A stretch of 64,000 bases of DNA from the NCBI GenBank assembly GCA_009761415.1, contig QUOL01000009.1:434001-498000 (forward strand), in the 5' to 3' direction. Below the pieces are notes generated by a model. The model saw nothing but the letters and a program-made list of their open reading frames with translations, was not told the DNA's origin and made no database searches. The position numbers and the translations under genes were made by a program. Shown piece after piece: positions 23,163-33,507 of the stretch. Within the stretch, counting starts at the first letter, position 1, and each line of letters begins with the position of its first letter. Source of the stretch: Sarcomyxa edulis (taxonomy: Eukaryota; Basidiomycota; Agaricomycetes; Agaricales; Mycenaceae).

Positions 23163-24009
23163 ATGACCACAGATCCAGTCGCTGACAAGTCAGGTTTCTT
23201 ACGAATGTACATGTCAAACCACCCAGATACCCTCGTCGCGTACGCGAAATGGTACGGGAAAGTCACTGATACCATTGTTGGCGCCGAGATGACTGCTATC
23301 GACTCTAAGGTCAGTGCTCCGTATTCCTGTGAAGCTTTGAAGCGATTGACAATGGTATTGCCGTTACTCGAAGAGCATGACATTAACGTGTACCCTCAAA
23401 AGCGGAGAGAAGAAGCCTGTACGTGTTGCCATCGAGCCTCCACTATCAGGCTATGACGATGTCAAGCCCCGACTACTCGAGATGAAGGCGAAAGCTCAGG
23501 AAGGGCTAGGGATGGTAAGCGTCCTCGTCATCTCTCATTCTTAGCGAACGTAGGTTGTGTTGATTCCTTGACCAGATCAAAGCGCCCCAGATCAACTACT
23601 TCCAATTAACATCCAAGGTCACCAGCACCTTGATCCTCATCCTCGCGTTATGTTATTGCACATACGCGTTTTTCACTACCAACCCTTCCGCGTTGTTCAC
23701 TCCAGGCCGTTCCATTGTTGCTGCCATCGGAGGGACCTTTACATTGAAATGTATATGGGTGTTCATGGTCGTAGCGCATTCGCTGGAATCCATTTATACC
23801 TATACCTTATGCCGGAGACACAAAACTGGGTTCTTCGTAGGTGTAAGTGGACTTCCTTCTACCAAGTTAGTGTTGATGCTAATGCTAATGCTCCTCTGGA
23901 ACAGGCTGGATACGTTATCTCAACCATACTATTCGGGTACCCAGTCTGGATAGACCTGAGGAAAAAGATCCAAGCAGCTAGAATAGACTCTGTCATGAAA
24001 GTTCAATAG
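23163..24009 (+). CDS. DUF2470 domain membrane protein
   Basis: Four exons (23163-23309, 23374-23514, 23576-23842, 23905-24009) give 219 residues. The first half is a DUF2470-type domain, as found in heme-utilisation and heme-oxygenase-related proteins: FLRMYMSNHPDTLVAYAKWY, then VGAEMTAIDSKSMTL and VRVAIEPPLSGYDDVKPRL. The second half has four hydrophobic stretches (STLILILALCYCTYAFF, TFTLKCIWVFMVVAHSLES, FFVGAGYVISTILFGYPVW), similar to the small TMEM254-like DUF4499 module often joined to DUF2470 in fungi. Role unknown; a link to heme is only suggested by the domain. The ATG at 23163 follows AA at -3/-2 and precedes the domain by about 12 residues. Confidence 0.82.
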
Positions 24010-24077
24010 ATTCTGTAACATTTGTCTGTAAAATCACATTCGCTTTCGTTTGGCGTGCCTTTTCATGCGAATACCAA

Positions 24078-25186
24078 CTACCTGAAATAATAATCAAAAT
24101 CATCCCTATCTGCCGCGAAAAGTTCATCCGCCATGTCGTTTATCCCCCTAGCCTTCCTTCCCAACACTTCCTCAATCGAATCATCAACATAGTCCGCATC
24201 GCCGGCGGCCATCGCAGTAAAGAAAGTCAACCAATCGAGCAAGAACGCCTTCGTCGTGCCTGGACCTAGAGATTGTTTCTCAAGGTGGTACGCGACGACT
24301 TCGGATTCTGGGAGGATACGGAGATGGACCTTACGCCCGGTTTGTTTCTCGAATAAGTTTGCAATGTCAGAAATAGAGGTTGCGTAAGAGCTTTGGAGGA
24401 CGATTGATTCGTTCTTGAACGTGTCCTATGGAGGGAGGGAAAAAAGGAAAAGATCTGAGTATCCCACCGATATCCGTATTTTTCGGACTTACTGAATTCG
24501 ACCATATCTTTGCCAAAACCTTCGCAGAAGCCTCTCCAAGATCTTCCCTAGCACAAAACCGAGCCGAACAGTCCGAAGGAATCACCATATCCACATCCCC
24601 CGTCGTCTTCAACACATTAGAAGGCAACAACCCAGCGTAAAGGTTCCAAGTCTCGGCATATGGCGCTTCGCGGAGTATAGTATACTCCAACCCACATTCC
24701 TTCAGTAACTTCGCAGTGGCGACATGCGCATGTGCAACAACAGCAGTGGTGTCTTCTCCGGATTTCCCACCAAAGGATAGAGAGGTGTACACGATACGTC
24801 TGATACCGGCTTTCTTTGCTGCATCGATAGCTGCTGCGTGGGATCTGACGCGAAGGTCGGTTATACCTGAGAAACCGGGGTAGGAGACTAGGAAGAGGAT
24901 GTCAGCTCCTGAGAAGGCGGTTTCGAGGGTGGCAGGGTCTGTGAAGTCGCCTCGGCGAAGTGGGATGTTGCTGTCTGTGATGTGTTTTGGAGCGGTTGAG
25001 GGGTTGTAGAGAGATATGATTAGGTCGGAGGTGGGGATTAGGTTCTTATTGAGGATGTGGCGGAGTCTGAGGATCGGGAATGGTTGATATGTCAGCTAAC
25101 GCAGAGTAGTGAGAGGGGATGAGAGAGATGACTTACACAGAGCCACCGATGGCACCTGTACTTCCTGTGAGGACGACTTTGGGCAT
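24078..25186 (-). CDS. NmrA-like NAD(P)-binding protein
   Basis: Three exons (25186-25137, 25066-24493 and a last exon ending TAG at 24078) give about 300 residues. It begins MPKVVLTGSTGAIGG, the dinucleotide-binding turn of the atypical short-chain dehydrogenase/NmrA group. Later blocks are GDFTDPATLETAFSGADILF, AAKKAGIRRIVYTS and LEYTILREAPYAE, all typical. The C-terminal domain contains ISDIANLFEKQTGRKV. Fungal members include NADPH sensors, isoflavone-reductase-like enzymes and ergot-alkaloid-type reductases, so substrate cannot be assigned. It converges with the DUF2470 gene; the two stop codons are only about 70 bases apart, so their 3' UTRs probably overlap. Confidence 0.88.
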
Positions 25187-26709
25187 TGGAGTCAACGTTC
25201 GGTCGGTAGATCCATGATCTCAGCGTTCGCGAACGCTTTTATACTGTGTACTAAAAGTAGCCCATGATTTTAGTAATCAGATGGAATTTATAAGAACGTA
25301 CCTAAGTAGCAAGATTGGGAGACACTCTTATTCAGCAATTTTCAATGATGTCTGCTTGCTTCATAATATTTGAGGATAGTCAGATGGAGACCGCCGTGGA
25401 TAACAACATATCCTGTCAGGGCTAGAATCAAGATGGATAATGCGCAACATCATGCCACGCTCTCCTCGAACGACGAGGTTGACGTGGACATCGATGAAAC
25501 ATTTGTCACATGTCGAATCAGGCGGGACAGGAATATGGATGTTGATTGTTTTCACGTCGTCGCTCGTATGCGAGCTTGAAATTGAGCTTGAAATTGAGAG
25601 ACACTACTGCAAACAGATTGTCCATCACATTCCGATAGCAACTCAAAAGTGCACAATGTAGTCACCTACAACAGCCATCAGTATTCGCAGGTTTGTCGTT
25701 CAGATGTCGGTGATACGCACTTGGTGGTAGTGGGAAGTCTGTTATCGCAACGTCATTTGTAGTCGAAAAGGGGTCAATACTGGGTAGTGATGACTCCAAA
25801 TGAACGTAAGGTCTCTGAACATAGTGACGGTGTCAAGCTGAGTTCTTGGACCGCTCCATGGTCAGGCGTTCTCTCAGAGAACTTCTCCACCGATGTCACA
25901 GAAAACAAGTCGAGTCCGTACCCCACTATCGCTTGTGGTTCATGGGTCGGTGGTCGAGTCATTTGCATGAGCGACCATGCTAGAACATAAATTTGCTGGA
26001 AGGACAGTTGACGTCGGAAGAGGAAGAGGAAGAGCAGGGAGCCTGCATTGATTTAATGATTCGATTTGCGTCTGACACTTTCCAGAAGGTTCCAACTTCC
26101 CAGGGGAAAAAATCAATTTCGGACTCGATACAGATCACCTGTGGATCGTGCGTGATCTTTCGAAACACCAATACGAGACTCGAGACGCGCCTCCCGCAGC
26201 AGATGGACAGTCACTTCCGTTATTGACCATGCATCCTGTCTCTCCCAAGTCAGTATTTTCAGGTACAACGGAGAGATTTAATTAGGCGCCTAGAGTGGGG
26301 ATCGGTTCGACATAATCACGGTCGACGATTCGTTGTTGTGGGGAGGAGCGAAGCGCCGTTACTGGAGAAGCGAAGTCGAAGGAAAGTGGAGAGAGTAGAT
26401 GGCGTGTTATAGAGATTCAGAACAACTCGGCGCTTCAACAACGCTTCATCGTGGTTCACAGTTAGTTCAGGCTAGTTCATCCAAAGTTCATCATGATAGC
26501 ATGAATCTGCATGATGTACGCGACTGAGACCACGTGCCCTGAAATTTCCTCCGCCTGTGACTGCAACTAGTCACACTCCCGTCGCGTGGCTCTCGACGTC
26601 ATACACACCGCCCACTCAAGAGTCTCAGATAACATGTCCTTTGCTCTTCACTGCACTTCACCCTCTTACTGTATGATATCAGGCTGAAGACACCACTCAA
26701 AGAAACGAG
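25187..26709. other. 1.5 kb region without a recognised gene
   Basis: Two adjacent open frames on the plus strand, about 25787-25990 and 26020-26226, have vaguely similar ends (ACGSWVGGRVICM and ITCGSCVIFRNTN). They may be a diverged short gene or repeat, or chance. A small frame at 25433-25579 is charged but matches nothing. The stretch before 26710 is likely the promoter of the NTF2-like gene. Confidence 0.4.
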
Positions 26710-27497
26710 ATGGAAAATCCTGCCGAAGAAATAGCCCGCGTAGTGCATCTCATCACAACTGCGATATCCCCCGACATTCAGCGAGCCGCCTTCCTGAGAT
26801 ATCATACTCCAGATTGTGGTTTTCGTCATCCAATTTGCTCTATTTCTCCGGGAACTAAGTCTAGAGAGAATGTGTTGGGCGTGTATCAGTGCGTTACTTC
26901 ACGATACGCGCGTCGCCTGTATTTGCTGACCTCGGCGGGGCTTGCAGATGGTACCGCGTAATGTCGCCACATATTGATCTGGAAGTGAAACATGTTGGTC
27001 AGTAGTGATATCAATATGTTGCTAACTAAACCTGAAAGGCGTTTGCTTGAATTTTTCTACTCGTAGTTCACGATCCTACTCGTGATATACTTCTTCTCGA
27101 CGTCGTCCAACTCTTTCATATCCGCTTTTCGCCGTTCAAGCCGGCTCCAGCTAGGTCTAACAGATAGATATTTCACTCCTATGACATCGCTCATGTGACT
27201 GTAACCGTACAGACTCCTAGTCCGTATCACCCTTCGGCAGAAAGATGACGGGCTTTGGTATATTGCACTCCAAGAAGACTTCTATCATCCTGATGTAAGT
27301 TCCCTCCTTCGTGAGCGTCACTCAGGACTTTTTTGAAATGTCGATGGTTTATCTAGGATTTTCTGGCTCTCCTTCTACCTCCGCTCTCACCCATCATACA
27401 GTTTGTTCTTTTCGCCGCGGGCCTAATGTCGCATCTCTTCGCCTCTATCGCTCAAGTCTTAGGAGTTTGGAGGCTGTCCGACGTGAAGATCGATTAA
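26710..27497 (+). CDS. SigF-like NTF2-like domain protein
   Basis: Five exons from ATG 26710 to TAA 27495-27497, about 180 residues. The order of blocks fits the SigF-like NTF2 proteins common in Agaricomycetes: NPAEEIARVVHLIT, SPDIQRAAFLRYHTPDCGFR, SRENVLGVYQWYRVMSPHID, VVQLFHIRFSPFKPAPARL, LVRITLRQKDDGLWYIALQE, DFYHPD, then a hydrophobic C-terminus (FVLFAAGLMSHLFASIAQVL). The fold is a cone-shaped alpha+beta barrel that often holds a small ligand. The C-terminal hydrophobic stretch may attach it to a membrane. Function unknown. All splice joins are in frame, including the one after RENVLGVY. Confidence 0.85.
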
Positions 27498-28502
27498 GTT
27501 CATTAACGAACAGAAAGGAGCCAGCTGTTCCATTATTTTGTATTCAACCGTCTTTGTATCAGGCTTACATCCTCAAGTATATGTATCACATTCCCTTCCT
27601 TTTCTCGTCCTCGACGTCCTATGACCGTCGAACGTTACCTCTAAACCCGAATCAAGTTCCTTAATGAGACATGGTCAGTATCTATTTATTCCATATGTGT
27701 CGACGCTGGTTCCCTAACTTTTCCTTGTAGGACACAACTCTGTTTGACAGATATCGAGACCGGATTGAAACGAGCCCCAGCTCCGCGCAGTCTCTAGCCT
27801 CGCTGGGAGATGCATGCCAAGCACAACTATAGACGCCCGAGACTTGTTCCTGATTTTCTGTATAAAGTGGTGTTCGATGCCGTATTCTGACTGGCCCGAT
27901 TTACAAGGACTTCCAACAATTGCCGTTTGGAGATTCAATGATATCCAGTCCTCTCTCGACTATGTCTTTATACGAGGCCAGGTCTACGGTGGCTCAAACC
28001 TATTACAACGATGCATTTGGTCTACTTTCCTGCTGAGTGCCTCAGTTCTGTCTATTGAAGGCTTCGTTCCTCTAGCCCCTGTTCCCGTTCATGACAGCAC
28101 AGCATCATCTATTGACGTCTCCCCGCTGGATCTCACTCGAAAACACCCTGGGCCTGGGACTCAGACGACATCCTTCTACAAGCATAATGTGACCCTGAGG
28201 GTATGGTCTAGAGAGACTATATATTGAATCTACTCCGGCTATCGTTTGACGCTTTTTTTCAAGCCCCCGGTCTGAAATTGTCGACTCACGACTTGCGCTA
28301 TGTATTGCACATCTTTTATCTGGTACGTTTTACTTTCAGCAGCTATGCAGCTGCAAAGAACTTAAGCGGATCATGTTCCAAGTCTCCCTCTCCTCCGATC
28401 TGCTGCCAATGGGACAGAGGTGTTTCGTCTGCGGTTCACTACCAGCACCCCGAGATCATCGTTGGGTGTAGGAAGCTATAAAGCTATTGTGTCGCGTCGA
28501 CT
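27498..28502. other. region upstream of the Cys-rich gene, exon content uncertain
   Basis: An open frame at 27814-28227 (137 codons) includes a hydrophobic run (FLLSASVLSIEGFVPLAPVPV) that could be a signal peptide, but no nearby ATG or clean splice path ties it to the next gene. A frame around 28370-28440 reads SKSPSPPICCQWDRG and might also be an exon. The signal-peptide exon of the Cys-rich protein probably lies here. Confidence 0.35.
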
Positions 28503-29299
28503 TATCTGCCCTACTACATATTTCGAGTGTTCCTCTGGTAAGTGCGCGATGCTATACTACTGATCTCGTTTCGGTCTGAGGGATACTTACATCTACCTGA
28601 TCTTTTTGCCAGGCGACGGATGCTGTTTGATTGGGTACGTTTGTTTCAGTTTTGAAAAGCATCCTGTTCGTGAACTCAACCTCATCCTACAGCGATTATT
28701 GCGCGACGGTTGATGGGATCGAAGGATGTTGCCCCAATGGAGACATCTGTTCTGACTCGTCAGATGAATGTGAGACGGTCGGATATTTGCGTTGTGAAGG
28801 CGAGGACTTTTGTTGTCGTGAGTTTTTACCACATACACCCTCCATTATTGACTCACTTGGATATGGGCAGCTGCTGGGGATACATGCTATCGAGATAACC
28901 TTGGGACTCCACGTTGTTCTGGATCTGTAAGTGGCGAGCCTACTACTAGCACTACTCGGCCAGCAATCACAAATACTGTTAGGCGTACCTCAAGCATCAC
29001 GAGAGCTAGGACATGGACTCCACCTTTTATCACGGATACCGAGCCGACTGCTACTGCCACCAACACTAGTAGCGGGGCTTCAAACACTGATACAACCTCT
29101 TTGTGAGTATGTGATGCATCCTGTATGACTGTGGTAGCTGAAATTGCAACACGTTGATAGAAGTCTTGATACTATTACTGTCCCAGCGATCGGGACAAGT
29201 GTAGCAGACGGCCCGTTCAGCGGTGCAATAATTCTTCGTAGGAGTGTTGGCTTGGAAGTTGTATCTGTGGTCCTATTTATATACCTTGTAAAGTATTGA
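28503..29299 (+). CDS. Cys-rich secreted protein with GPI-type tail (5' end not resolved)
   Basis: Five exons can be joined with confidence: one ending at 28538 (CPTTYFECSSG), 28613-28633, one starting GDYCATVDG, one starting PAGDTCYRDN, and the last ending TGA 29297-29299. The cysteine pattern is regular: GDGCCLIGDYC, GCCPNGDIC, DECETVGYLRC, GEDFCCPAGDTC, PRC. This CCxxGxxC spacing is typical of basidiomycete wall-associated secreted proteins. A Ser/Thr-rich stalk follows (TTSTTRPAITNTVRRTSS), then a terminal hydrophobic helix (VGLEVVSVVLFIYLV) ending in Lys-Tyr, as in GPI-anchored proteins. The signal peptide and first exons lie upstream and I could not place them, so this entry is partial at its 5' side. 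Binding partner unknown. Confidence 0.7.
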
Positions 29300-29488
29300 A
29301 GAGTGGAAGAGGTTTGAAAATGAGACGGATCAACACATTGCTTTGGATGCACATGACGCGTAGCGACGCGACTGTGACATGTGACTAGTTTTCCTCTCTC
29401 CGACCACCATCTCCCCATCCCTCGTTTTCGTTATCTCGCATATCCTTCAAGACTCGACCTTAACCTCAAAATAGGACTCGCAAATAAC

Positions 29489-30097
29489 ATGTCTGAAGAA
29501 GCTGAAGATGTCAAGCCAAAACTGAATCTTACTATCAATTACGAAGGGAACCGTACGTTGTCCTATCCCTGGACCTTCCTTCGAGACGCCATGCTCATAC
29601 TCTTTAACGTTGTTAGATATCACTATAAAAGTTAAGGCGAACACACCATTCAAAAAAATCTTTGAGGCTGCCGAGGTATGTCTCCTCGAGGACTTTGTGT
29701 TTTACACGCGCGTCGTGTTACTGAATGTTAAAACTCGAATCCGTAGAAACGGTTCAGCAAAGAGCCAGGTGAGTGATCGTGTGCTCTTGAGTATATACAG
29801 TATCACTTATCGTGGCGTTTCTCCTCACTAGGTACTTTCAAGTTCGTGCATGAAGGAGTACGGGTGAAAGCAGATGAGACACCCGGATCAGTGAGCGACG
29901 TTTCTTCGTGGCCTTTCGCTCGTGAGATCCAAAACTGACTACATCCTTTCTTTTGCGTGCATCAGATAGGCATGGAGGACGGGGACTTGATAGATTGTTT
30001 CTTGGAACAGGTGCGTATTCTCTATACCGGGATGTTTTACGCGTCTAGGCTCACTCCACTCTTCCAGGTCGGTGGAGGAACACGGATGGACTTATAA
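29489..30097 (+). CDS. SUMO-like ubiquitin-fold protein, copy A
   Basis: Six exons (29489-29552, 29617-29675, 29747-29768, then three more ending TAA at 30095-30097) give 92 residues. The order LNLTINYEG, ITIKVKANTPFKKIFEAAEK, KEPGTFKFVHEGVRV, ADETPG, GMEDGDLIDCFLEQVGGG matches the SUMO/Rad60-like ubiquitin fold. Processing after the Gly-Gly would release a short TRMDL tail. SUMO modifies Lys residues of nuclear proteins; whether this copy is the main SUMO is open, since the acidic loop and the end differ from canonical forms. Intron positions and phases (1,0,1,0,0) are the same in the neighbour at 30561, so the two are a tandem duplicate. Confidence 0.88.
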
Positions 30098-30560
30098 TCG
30101 TCTCGTTGTGTATCGGATGCCAACGCTTTTTCCATTGCTTTTTCACCCTTTTCTTATCCTTCCAGTCTCGGATTGTTGTAACATGTGCCAATATCCATAA
30201 TCATATCCCTATCCCCTGGTCCATGCTATCCATCCATCTTCTACTTCGCGAATCAGGAGCTTGATCGACACGTGTTCTACACGAATTCCTAACTCCGAGT
30301 CACTTTTGCTCTTTGTTGCCGGCATACACGGTGACATGCCCAAATCTGGTTACAATGCCAACCTTCTTCGCTCTCGCGTTCCGATGCGTGATTGGCCAAC
30401 CAGCTCTATTCTCAGCGATTTCCTTTCCTCGTCTTAGATTTCTTGACTTGGAGGTTTACTTGTCACTGTGGGTCGGACATTCATGATTGCCTATTTTTGT
30501 CCTCCTAGCCTTCTAAATTGACTTTCAGTGCTATTCGATTCATCTTAAACTCTCTCTACC
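30098..30560. other. intergenic region between the SUMO-like genes
   Basis: About 460 bases, probably the 3' UTR of copy A and promoter of copy B. It is rich in C and T just before the ATG of copy B. No other signal seen. Confidence 0.45.
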
Positions 30561-31137
30561 ATGAACCATTCCCCATCTGATAAGATCAATCTGAAGGTTG
30601 TACTTGAAAGGAAAGGTGCGTCTGCATACACGTCTTTCGCTGTCTCTCAGAATGGAAAAATCATTCCATCGTGCAGCTGTAGTCTTCACGTTGAAAAGGA
30701 ATAAACCTTTGAAGAAGCTTCTGGACGTATTTGCGGTGAGTCTTTCCTATACTGTGGATGTGTTTTGTCCTTATACTGACATGGGAAATCACTAGGAGAA
30801 AATGAATATGGAAAGAGGTACCGCACAAGGATTATACCCCGAGTTGCGCAATCCTGATGCTCGAGCATCTCTTATGTTACAGCCTCCTTACGGTTCTCTT
30901 ACGCTGGTGTCAGGATTCAAGGGGACGACGATGAGACCCCCGAAAGTGTACGCATGAAAGTCCGAGGGGGCTAATTCAATGCTCGCTGACACTGGATTAT
31001 CTTGCGGCTTCTAGCTGGATATGGAGGAGGAGGACGTGATCGACGCGCACCTGATGCAGGTAAGTACGGCCCTCTGTTGCTTTTGTGGCGTCCATGCTCA
31101 TCTTCCTGTTACGACGTAGATAGGGGGAGCAGCTTAA
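30561..31137 (+). CDS. SUMO-like ubiquitin-fold protein, copy B
   Basis: Six exons starting at 30561, 30677, about 30795, about 30882, about 31015 and 31120; stop TAA 31135-31137; 87 residues. The chain INLKVVLERK, AVVFTLKRNKPLKKLLDVFA, ASLRFSYAGVRIQGDDDETP, LDMEEEDVIDAHLMQIGG is close to yeast Smt3-type SUMO, including the ...DVIDAHxxQIGG end. Two alanines follow the Gly-Gly, so it would need a SUMO protease to mature. The N-terminal tail is only about 9 residues, shorter than usual, which limits room for the chain-forming Lys. Intron plan equals copy A although the proteins are far apart in sequence, so the duplication is old. Confidence 0.88.
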
Positions 31138-31592
31138 AGTCGCCCTCCGATCTCATTCCTCAATAGTGTCAACTATGAATCTCAAGTGAACGACGGTGCA
31201 CCAGTATGGCATGGCAAGATGCCTTTATGAGTTTTTCGTCGTCGTCGTCGTCGTGATGGTATCCACTCTGGGTCCTTCATCCTTATTTTGTCGGGGTGGG
31301 TTATGAATGATTTTGGGGCTAACTTTCGATCTGATTCCGTTGATGAATGGAGGGGCATTATGCGTCAAAAAGAGATGCAACACAATTGTATGTATATATC
31401 CCTATAGCCTTACTATACCGTCTTTCCCTATGTATTTGCACGTAACAAACGAGTTCCGAGTAGACATAAAAAGCCACGGCGCGTACTGCAAGCGCGTACG
31501 TGGCAGTGACAGGTCCGGGACACGCGCCACCCAAAGTTCTTGTTTCTCTCCACCATCTCGTTTGAAGGCTACGTTTCTCCAAGTCCACCAAC
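31138..31592. other. intergenic region before STE24
   Basis: About 455 bases with the TCG repeat and no gene. Open frames on both strands here (for example 31358-31620) are mutual shadows and match nothing. Confidence 0.45.
31236..31253 (+). repeat. (TCG)6 microsatellite
   Basis: Six perfect TCG units about 100 bases after the stop of SUMO-like copy B, likely in its 3' UTR. Of use as a marker; no function seen. Confidence 0.8.
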
Positions 31593-33507
31593 ATGGAGTT
31601 TCTACATAGTCAGCTATCAAAAATCCAGGACTATCTATCCTTTGTGTCTGTCGAGCCCATAAACTGGAAGTTCTACGTTCAAGCCTTTTCGTGGGGTGTC
31701 ACCCTTTTCGAATCGTATCTTCTGTGCGTTTTAATTTTGCTTCACAACTCTTCCTCGAGCTAACACAACTCCAATAAAGTTTGCGCCAGTATCCATTATA
31801 CTCGAAAACCGAGCCACCTCCAGCTCTCGCAGGCCATTTCAGCCCGGAAGTATTCGAGAAATCGCAAAAATATGGGAAAGACAAAGCCCAATTTTCATTG
31901 ATATCAGGACTGTTTAAACAAACTCTGGACTCAGCGATGCTGCAATACGGGTTTTATGCATGGTCTTGGTCTGTAGCTGGGAAGTTGTTGGCACGGTTTG
32001 GGTTTGGCGCCGAGTATGAGGTGAGTCAAACATTTACCAGTTCGGTCTATACCATTCCGATCTGGACTCTGAAGCCCTCGGACAGATAATCCAATCGATC
32101 GCCTTCGTGGCTATCCTCTTCTTCTGCTCGTCTATACCCACTCTCCCACTATCGATATACCAAACCTTCGTTTTGGAAGAAAAACACGGATTCAACAAAA
32201 CGACTCTAGGCCTTTTCGTCGCTGATCTACTCAAAGGATGGGCACTCGGTTTCGCACTCGGTGGTCCTTTCCTTGCTGCATTCTTGTATATCTTCAAGTG
32301 GGCAGGGGATCGGTTCGTTCCTTGGTTGATGGCTTTCATGTGAGGCTTTCTTTTGGTCGGTGCAGAGCTATCAACTCAAAGCAATCCATTTCACAGGATC
32401 TCGTTCCAGCTCATCATGATTGTGATCTACCCCACCATCATCCAACCCTTCTTCAACAAACTCTCCCCTCTCCCTGATGGCGATCTTCGCACCCGTATCG
32501 AATCGCTAGCCACTAAACTCAAATTCCCACTCAGGCATTTGTACGAAATTGACGGATCGAAGAGGAGTTCGCATAGTAATGCGTATTTCTTTGGGCTTCC
32601 ATGGGTAAGTTATCATATGTGTTCCCCGTGTTTCTTTGAATGCCTTGTTCACCTCATTATCCCTTCTAGAGTAAACACATCGTGATCTTCGATACCCTCA
32701 TCAAGGAAAGTAAACCTGAAGAAGTGGAGGCAGTTCTAGGTCAGCCCCTCCCTCATCGCGCAGCTATCCTATATTGTGGCTAAGCACCGTGTTAATCTAT
32801 TTTACTTCTGCGGCAGCCCATGAACTAGGACACTGGTACCACCTCCACCCATCCAAGATGATGATCATCTCCCAACTCCATATATTCACCATTCTGGCCC
32901 TCTTCCCGGCTTTCCTCCATGCACCACCCGTACTCCGATCCTTCGATTTCTCTGAGAGTGTGTCGAGGTACCCTCCTACTATCGTCGCGTTCTTGATTTT
33001 CCAGGTGCGTAACTTGGTCTATACTGCCTCCTACTGTCCTGACTGTCAATGCACTCTTTTTGTACTTGAACTAGATGATACTTACCCCTCTCGAAGCTGT
33101 CCTCGGCATCACTCTGAATGCTGTGAGCAGACGATTCGAATGGGAGGCTGATCGTTTTGCCTGCGAGCTTTACGATAAATTATCCGTGGTCCCCAAGGGC
33201 GAAAATGACGAGGTCAAGGACAAGGTTCTGGATCCGAGCGTCGAGGAGATGAAAGATATGGGTGATAGACTCGGACGAGCTTTGATCACACTGCATGTGA
33301 AGAACTTGTCTACTGTCTGGGTTGATTGGCTGTGAGTTGTTTTTTCCAAAACCGTATCACATGTCTTTCGTTTTCCTAACTTTTGATCTTAGGTATTCTG
33401 CCTATCACCATTCACATCCAACATTGACTGAACGTCTGAAGGGGCTTGAGACGTTCCAGGCGAAGCAGCGAGTGGAATGGGCTGGGAGGGATAAGAAGGA
33501 CTTGTGA
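31593..33507 (+). CDS. STE24: CaaX prenyl protease 1 (M48 metalloprotease)
   Basis: Seven-helix zinc protease of the ER and inner nuclear membrane that removes the last three residues of farnesylated proteins and processes a-factor-type pheromone precursors. The zinc site HELGH is at about 32819-32833, created across an intron (LAHELGHWYHLHP). The third ligand region is FEWEADRFACELYDKL. Other family blocks are LRQYPLYSKTEPPP, IYQTFVLEEKHGFNKTT, KRSSHSNAYFFGLPW and HHSHPTLTERLKGLE near the C-terminus. Start ATG 31593 (MEFLHSQLSKIQDYL). About eight exons, intact. Its penultimate exon, last intron and 3' UTR were copied in the tandem duplication downstream (junction near 35490). Confidence 0.95.
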
